A stretch of 64,000 nucleotides of DNA, from assembly GCA_965216035.1 (NCBI GenBank), contig CBDCFM010000021.1, forward strand, positions 1,054,001 through 1,118,000. Reading direction: 5' to 3'. The position numbers and the translations under genes were made by a program. Every line of letters begins with the position of its first letter. Within the stretch, counting starts at the first letter, position 1. A model generated the notes under the pieces. It saw only the letters and a program-made list of their open reading frames with translations, was not told the DNA's origin and did not search any database. Positions 58,613-64,000 of this stretch are shown here, one piece after another. Origin of the DNA: G963664115 sp965216035. GTDB taxonomy: Bacteria > Acidobacteriota > Terriglobia > 20CM-2-55-15.

Positions 58613-60403
58613 ATGTCCGTGCGCTCACGTCCTTTCGAAGAATACACACAGCGGCTGAACGCACGGCGCGAAGCGGCTGAATCTTGCGCAAGGCTCCATC
58701 GAATTCTGGTAGGCCTGCGCCTGGGAACAGCACTGCTTGTGTTGATCGCGCTCTGGGTCGGCGCGCGACAAAGCCCGACTCCTGTGCGGCTGATTCTCGG
58801 TCCCGTCCTTCTGTTCGTCGGCCTTGCCATCTACCACGGAAGAATCCTCCGCCGCGCGCGCCGCGCGTCCCGCTCTGTGGATTTCTATGAGCGGGGCCTG
58901 GCACGGATCGAAGGCCAATGGATGGGAGAAGAGCCATTCGAGCCAGTGGTCATCAACGATACACACTTATATACGCACGCCTTGGACATCTTCGGCAAAG
59001 ATTCTCTCTTTGGATTGCTGTCGACGGCTCGAACTCGAGCTGGTGAGGATAGGCTGGCCGACTGGCTGAGCGAGCCGGCGTCGGCCGACGAGATTCTCGC
59101 TCGGCAGCAATCGGTCGAGGAACTCCGGCACAAGGTTGATCTCCGCGAAGATCTCGCGATTCTTGGGCAGGAGGTCCGGGCGAGGGTCCATCCGGAAAGG
59201 ATGACCCGATGGGGTCATTCTCCCATTCTGCTCGACTCCGTGCCCACACGTGTCATTGCGCCGATCCTGGCTGGGGGTGTCTACTATACCCAAGTCGAGT
59301 ACTGGTTCGCGGCGGGAGGCGTAGGGCCCGCCGCTATCGTCCTGGTCCTGGCAGGCCTGTTGGGTCTTTATTACAGAGATCGCGTGCGCAAAGCCGCCGC
59401 CGGCGTCGAACAAGCGGAAAAAGAACTGGAAATCCTTTCTCTGGTTTTTTCCAGGCTGGAGCGTGAAGAATTTGATGCTCCGAAGCTTCAGAGACTGCGC
59501 CGCGCTCTGGATACCCATGGACAACCGCCCTCGAAGGAAATCGCTCGACTGGTCCGCCTCGTCGATCTTCTGAACTCGCGGCGAAATCAAATGTTCATGC
59601 CGTTCGCCGCTCTGATGTTGTGGTCGACGCAACTTGCTTTCGCGATCGAAGGGTGGCGTCGTCGATGTGGCTCGCCCCTGGGTCATTGGCTTGATGCCAT
59701 TGGCGAATTCGAGGCTCTATGTGCTCTGGCAGGATATGCCTACGAACATCCTGAAGATCCGTTCCCGGAGATTGTTGAAGAGACCTGCTTTGAAGGTGAC
59801 GACCTGCGGCATCCGCTTCTATCGCGCGAGAGCTGTGTTCCAAATACGGTTCATCTTGGACGCGATCTCCAACTGTTCGTGGTCAGTGGTTCCAACATGT
59901 CCGGGAAGAGCACCCTGTTAAGGACCATTGGAGTCAACGTCGTGCTGGCCCTGGCGGGCGCTCCCGTGCGGGCTGCCCGGCTGCGCCTTTCCCCGCTGGC
60001 GATGGGAGCGACGCTGCATATTCAAGACTCCCTCCAAAGCGGAACCTCGCACTTTTACGCCGAGATTAGTCGACTGCGGGACATCATGGAACTCACCGAA
60101 GGCCCTCTCCCGGTGCTCTTTCTCTTAGATGAAATCCTTCATGGCACGAATTCGCACGACCGTGCAATCGGGGCCGAATCTGTGATGCGGAATCTAGTGG
60201 AATGTGGCGCCATCGGGCTGGTCACAACCCACGACCTGGCACTGGCAGAGGTGGCAGACAGTCTCGCCCCAAGATCGGCCAACATCCATTTCGAGGACCA
60301 TCTCGAAGATGGCAAGATGGCCTTCGACTACCGTCTGCATCCCGGTATCGTCGAAAGGAGCAATGCCCTCGACCTGATGCGGGCAGTCGGCTTGAAAGTG
60401 TGA
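58613..60403 (+). CDS. Membrane-anchored MutS-like ATPase
   Basis: 596 residues. The N-terminal 90 residues contain two transmembrane helices (TALLVLIALWVGARQSP and LILGPVLLFVGLAIYHG), and another hydrophobic pair follows around residues 215-260. The middle is the MutS lever/core (LLSTARTRAGEDRLADWLSE, QSVEELRHKVDLREDLAIL). The C-terminal ATPase has Walker A VVSGSNMSGKSTLLRTIG (about residue 425), SGTSHFYAEISRL, Walker B VLFLLDEILHGTNSHDR (about 504) and the GLVTTHDLALAEVA switch. The mismatch-recognition domain of MutS1 is absent. The ATG at 58613 is preceded by GGAGG. It belongs to the poorly studied membrane MutS relatives; mismatch repair itself is unlikely. Confidence 0.9.
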   Translation: MSVRSRPFEEYTQRLNARREAAESCARLHRILVGLRLGTALLVLIALWVGARQSPTPVRLILGPVLLFVGLAIYHGRILRRARRASRSVDFYERGLARIEGQWMGEEPFEPVVINDTHLYTHALDIFGKDSLFGLLSTARTRAGEDRLADWLSEPASADEILARQQSVEELRHKVDLREDLAILGQEVRARVHPERMTRWGHSPILLDSVPTRVIAPILAGGVYYTQVEYWFAAGGVGPAAIVLVLAGLLGLYYRDRVRKAAAGVEQAEKELEILSLVFSRLEREEFDAPKLQRLRRALDTHGQPPSKEIARLVRLVDLLNSRRNQMFMPFAALMLWSTQLAFAIEGWRRRCGSPLGHWLDAIGEFEALCALAGYAYEHPEDPFPEIVEETCFEGDDLRHPLLSRESCVPNTVHLGRDLQLFVVSGSNMSGKSTLLRTIGVNVVLALAGAPVRAARLRLSPLAMGATLHIQDSLQSGTSHFYAEISRLRDIMELTEGPLPVLFLLDEILHGTNSHDRAIGAESVMRNLVECGAIGLVTTHDLALAEVADSLAPRSANIHFEDHLEDGKMAFDYRLHPGIVERSNALDLMRAVGLKV

Positions 60404-60672
60404 AGCACCCGAGAGAATCATGGGAATGAATACAGGGTGTTTGACTTCTTGGAACTTTTCTGGAGAGAACCCATCAATTTTTCCTCGCGTCGTGGGAGTT
60501 GCGCGCCCCCCGGATGTGAACCCTAATCAACCGCCCGGTGTGTGTGGCCGCAATATCAGCCTAGATCGAACGTCGAAGCGCTTGGAAAAGTGCCGCACCG
60601 TTTGTTAGGATTTCTATCGATCACAGCTCTGACCAGGCGAATCAACGTGTCCAGCGATGAAGGGAGGTCAGC

Positions 60673-61801
60673 ATGGCGAGCATTAAGGAAAGATTCACGG
60701 CCCAGAGGAAAAAGAAGTCGAACGCGAAGGCAGGCTCGAAGCGGCCTGTGGGCAAGGCAATCGATGCAGCCGCGCTGAAGTTCTGTGAGCAGCCGGTGGT
60801 ACCTGTTCGAGAATTCAGTCTAGAGGTGGGCCCGGAGCGGGCGAGCCTGATTCGCAACTCCGATAGGAAGTGGGCAAACGGAACGAAGCTCCGGTACCAC
60901 TTCCTGACATCACCCGTGGGGCTTGTCGGCAGTGGGGCCGATCGGCAGAAGGTCAGGGACGGATTCCGCGCGTGGAGGATATCGGCATCGGTCTGGACTT
61001 CGAAGAAGTCCAGTTGCTGGACGAAGCTGAGATCCGAATTGGATTCGAGCGTAACGGTGGACACTGGTCCTACGTTGGGCGAGACATTCTCGGTATCGCC
61101 CAGTCGGATCGCACGATGAACCTCGACCAGGGCGACTCCTGGCCCGTGGACACCGCGATCCACGAAATCGGCCATACCCTGGGTTTCCCCCATGAACATC
61201 AGAACCCGAATCCGGCATCGTCTGGAATGAGGAGGCGGTCTATGCGGCTCTCGCAGCGCCGCCGAATCGATGGTCCCGGGAGAAGACTTTCCACAACATC
61301 ATTCGCAAGCTCAATCCAGGTGATGTGCACGGTTCCGCGTGGGACCGAAACTCGGTCATGCACTACCCGTTCAGGGCGGGCCTGATCGACACTCCGGTGC
61401 GCTACCGAACGCAGCCGCTTCTCCCCGAAGCCGGCCTATCGCCAGTCGACAAACGCGAGGTCAAGTCTTTTTATCCCCGCATTCGTCGACGCGATGAGAG
61501 GAAGCTGGAAGCGTTCCAGTTCATGCGTCTAACCCTCGAACCCGGGAAGCAGGCGAATTTTGTTGTTCGCCCGGAAGCGACCCGCAGCTATCGCTTCAGC
61601 ACCTTCGGGCGATCCGACACAGTCATGGTGCTGTTTGAGGAAGTGAACGACACGCCGCGCTTCAAAATTGGCGACGATGACAGTGGTTTCGACCGCAACG
61701 CCAGGTTCACGACGCGCCTCTTCAGGGGGCGGACCTACTACCTGCGCGTGCGCCTCTACTTCCAGCATCGCCGCGGGGACTTCGGGGTCATGATGTGGTG
61801 A
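60673..61801 (+). pseudogene. Astacin-like (M12A) zinc peptidase gene with two single-base frameshifts
   Basis: Three frames together make one protein of about 375 residues. Frame 1 (from ATG 60673) covers the basic N-terminus to KVRDGFRAW; near 60975 the family sequence moves to the next frame (DIGIGLDFEEVQLLDEAEIR to AIHEIGHTLGFPHEHQNPN). Near 61210 it shifts again to NEEAVYAALAAPPNRWSREK, the Met-turn SVMHYPFRAG and a C-terminal beta domain ending GVMMW. Each shift equals loss of one base. The zinc motif HExxHxxGFxHE is intact. There is no signal peptide; the N-terminus is lysine-rich. It is either a decaying gene or two sequencing indels. Confidence 0.82.
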
Positions 61802-62157
61802 CTCGCAAGGGGTAGGAGGTGTCGACCGAGGCTTCGGTGGCTGAAGCAATGCATTGGGGCCACGTGTTGATTGCGCGGTAGTGGCCGACCCTTCAGTGTC
61901 CTGTTCTGGACATACACGGGCTGCGATAGGTTCGATCCCTCACGGACCGGTCGACATGACCACGGGAAAAGCAAAGGCTGTGTTTGCGGGATAGGATGGA
62001 ATTGATATGGTCGCTCTCGCAGGCGTTGGCTCAAGTGGATACAGCAATTCACTGAAGCAAATTCTGTCTTGGATCAACCACAAAGGATCGGATCGGAAGC
62101 GATAGAGGCGTCGCGAAGGACGCCTCTGCTCGACAACCGCAACTTCGATCTCTTGAG
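61802..62157. other. Intergenic region; nothing recognised
   Basis: 356 bp between the peptidase remnant and a convergent broken gene. No hairpin terminator, RNA or coding frame of note. Confidence 0.35.
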
Positions 62158-62845
62158 TTACTTCTCTGGCGACAGCACTGCCTTCTTGACGCCGACAAAT
62201 CCAACCATGATCAGGCCGAATCCCAGCAGCGACAGGGTTGTCGGGTACAGACTTGATGGTGGCACGTACAGTCTCCATCGTGTTCCTGTACCTCCGGCCA
62301 TATCGCCTTTTAAGAAACCTGTGGACATCGTGAATTTCGCAATGAACGGGTTCGTCAAAGCGTGCACTTTCAGTTGGATCACCTGATTGGTTCTGTTAGC
62401 ACTCAAGACGCCCGCGTCCGAGAAATGATCGATATGGATTGTCGTCGATCCGTCATATTAATTGATACCGACTCCAGAAAGAACCAGGGATCGTTCACTC
62501 GATATATGTCCAAGTCGTTGAATTCGAGAGTGAGGATGTTCGGACCCACGCGTACGGGATTGAACCGAAGAAACATGTCCATCGTCGAGTCAGCACAGTG
62601 GGTGTCGTAAGTACAGGTGTCGGCTGATAGTCCCACACCGCCGACTCCAAAGGTGCCGGCACTGGCGGCCTTCAGAGGAATGAAGAAGCCAATAGTACCT
62701 TCTCCCAGTTCAGCTCGTCCGGCAACACTACGGCGTTGGTGCCGAGCGAATCCGTAACCGCAATACCAATAGTTTAAGCAACCGCGGGGCTCGACCACAT
62801 AAACAACATGAGCATCAGAGCCAGAACAACAGTGAATCGGGTCAT
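62158..62845 (-). pseudogene. Broken exported protein with PEP-CTERM-like tail
   Basis: GGAGG lies nine bases before an ATG at 62845. It opens a typical signal peptide (MTRFTVVLALMLMLFMWS, then SPAVA) and hits TAA immediately after the AVA cleavage site. The same frame continues TIGIAVTDSLGTNAVVLPDE before another stop. The next frame carries GTIGFFIPLKAASAGTFGVG, MDMFLRFNPVRVGPNILTLE and VNDPWFFLESVSINM, and a third ends with YVPPSSLYPTTLSLLGFGLI plus VGFVGVKK. The ending has the layout of a PEP-CTERM anchor (short motif, hydrophobic helix, basic tail) but not the PEP residues. At least three lesions make this a pseudogene. Confidence 0.6.
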
Positions 62846-63182
62846 TGGGACTAACCTCCAAACAACGGAAAATAAGTCTGCAACACTAAAGTCGCTAGGG
62901 GCCGTTGTTATGTCAGTACTTTGACATATCGCGGTTCTTGCTTGCATTGAGTTTGTCCTTTATGGTCGGGAAGCATGGAGGTGCCCGTTCGCTGAGACTG
63001 ACATGTCCAATCCGAAATTCCCTGCGGTCAGGTCAAGTTGAGCGGTTTTCTCGCGGTCTCTCCGCAGTCCGCAAGCTCCGAGTTATAACCGAATCTGGTG
63101 TTTGAGGGATTGAAGAAAAGCGGCGTATCTGGTTGATTTGTTGTTTACGAGACTTCAAAGCAACCAAAGGAGATACGCCACT
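62846..63182. other. Region upstream of the IS256 transposase
   Basis: 337 bp. Near its right end GGCGTATCT (63122-63130) pairs with AGATACGCC (63171-63179), and the right arm lies against the AGGAG of the transposase gene, so the hairpin could lower its translation. The left IS256 terminal repeat should be in this region but cannot be defined without the right end. Confidence 0.4.
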
Positions 63183-64000
63183 ATGAGTAAGAGTATCGTT
63201 ATTGAACTGGAAGATCGAGAAGCGATTGCAGACCCAGTGACCGACCTGCTACGAGCCGGGGCGCAAGAGCTGATCCAACGCGCTGTGGAAGCCGAACTGT
63301 CCGAACTGCTATCCCAGCACGGCGATCGGCGAACCGAGACGGGGAAGGCTGGAGTGGTGCGCAACGGTTATCTGCCTGAACGCGAGCTGCAGACCGGCCT
63401 GGGTCCGGTAACGGTGCAAATCCCGAAGGTTCGCGCCAAGACGGGCGAAGCTGTGACGTTCCGCTCGGCCCTGGTACCCCCCTACATTCGGAAGACGCAG
63501 TCGATGGAAGCCGCCGTGCCGTGGTTGTATTTGAAAGGCGTCTCCAGTGGCGAGATGGGTGAGGCCCTGAAAGTTCTTGTCGGTCCGAAGGCGCAGGGCT
63601 TGTCAGCGAGCACGGTATCGCGCTTGAAACGGGTCTGGGCTGAAGAGTACCGCATCGGGTGCGACCAGCGTTTGGACGCCGACCGCTGGGTCTATGTCTG
63701 GGCCGACGGTATCTACAGCGGACTTCGAGCTGAACAAACCAAGTTGTGTGCGTTGGTCGTGATCGGCGTGAATGAACGCGGAGAGAAGCGTTTTCTGGCG
63801 ATCGAAGACGGTGTACGGGAATCGACACAGAGTTGGCGTGAGGTCTTGTTGAAGCTGAAGTCCCGAGGGATGAATATTCCGAAGTTGGCCATCGGTGACG
63901 GGGCGATGGGGTTCTGGGCCGCACTGGAGGAAATCTATCCCGAGACACACCAACAACGCTGCTGGATGCACAAGACCATGAATGTGCTCAACTGCTTACC
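63183..64000 (+). CDS. IS256-family (mutator-type) transposase, N-terminal part
   Basis: 272 codons open to the window edge. The N-terminal DNA-binding part reads DPVTDLLRAGAQELIQRAVE and LSQHGDRRTETGKAGVVRNG, then LGPVTVQIPKVRAKTG. The core has MEAAVPWLYLKGVSSGEMGE, the first catalytic Asp in YVWADGIYSGLR, and the second in KLAIGDGAMGFWAALEEIYP, followed by the IS256 signature QQRCWMHKTMNVL. The catalytic Glu lies beyond the window. AGGAG precedes the ATG. Confidence 0.95.
   Translation, partial: MSKSIVIELEDREAIADPVTDLLRAGAQELIQRAVEAELSELLSQHGDRRTETGKAGVVRNGYLPERELQTGLGPVTVQIPKVRAKTGEAVTFRSALVPPYIRKTQSMEAAVPWLYLKGVSSGEMGEALKVLVGPKAQGLSASTVSRLKRVWAEEYRIGCDQRLDADRWVYVWADGIYSGLRAEQTKLCALVVIGVNERGEKRFLAIEDGVRESTQSWREVLLKLKSRGMNIPKLAIGDGAMGFWAALEEIYPETHQQRCWMHKTMNVLNCL

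Overview
The window looks like a chromosomal segment of an Acidobacteriota bacterium. The main reason is the repeated occurrence of secreted proteins of unknown function carrying the GRWEGDTLVV / DPDLQGVW signatures together with DUF6152 proteins, a combination I associate with this phylum. A Cys-type CcmE, a VKOR-DsbA pair and a MutL-DUF6754 operon fit a Gram-negative, aerobically respiring organism. Base composition is moderately GC-rich. This assignment is by family recognition only.

Layout. 1-1.6 kb: a truncated membrane-anchored gene and an intact IS30 element. 1.9-6.4 kb: two acidobacterial secreted proteins, a DUF6152 protein and a beta-lactamase-fold serine hydrolase. 6.7-12.4 kb: an outer-membrane beta-barrel with a helical N-terminal region, a metallo-beta-lactamase-fold enzyme and a YVTN beta-propeller. 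12.9-20.6 kb: a System I cytochrome c maturation locus (ccmE-F-H, two CcmI-like small genes, ccmA-B-C-D) fed by a VKOR-DsbA disulfide pair; an inverted-repeat element sits inside the ccm operon. 21-23.4 kb: queF and transketolase, convergent. 24-27 kb: a roughly 1000-residue coiled-coil protein with five 57-residue repeats, split by a single in-frame TAG. 27.4-33.7 kb: tRNA-Ser(CGA), an IS3 relic, a TolC-family protein, tadA, a BsuPI-domain secreted protein, an M28 peptidase and sufT. 33.8-34.2 kb: the decayed C-terminus of a prolyl oligopeptidase.

34.3-41.4 kb holds the most interesting unit: seven tightly coupled genes encoding a small soluble protein, a MutL-type ASKHA ATPase, a protein with a biotinyl/lipoyl-like middle region, an Fn3-TM-DUF6754 protein and three further membrane proteins. 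No glutamate mutase gene is present, so MutL probably serves a membrane complex here.

41.8-45.5 kb: a second acidobacterial secreted-protein set, with one member broken at an 11-G tract. 45.6-48.5 kb: an IS21 element with multiple terminal repeats. 48.7-53.5 kb: a truncated TPM protein, DUF427, a small Ada-type metal-binding protein, and a sulfate-activation locus in which cysN and the 5' part of cysC appear deleted between cysD and the cysC remnant, followed by cysQ and a DinB-family gene. 53.6-56.4 kb: a third secreted-protein set containing the same protein types as the first. 57-64 kb: a lipoprotein, a hypothetical protein, a membrane-anchored MutS-like ATPase, a doubly frameshifted astacin-like peptidase, a broken exported protein with a PEP-CTERM-like tail, and the start of an IS256 transposase.

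Two themes run through the window. First, a heavily secretory gene content, with cytochrome c maturation, disulfide formation, TolC and many exported proteins. Second, ongoing decay: at least six genes are broken by point stops, single-base indels or deletions, and four IS families are present. Some single-base indels could be assembly errors; the nonsense codons and the cys deletion are less easily explained that way.
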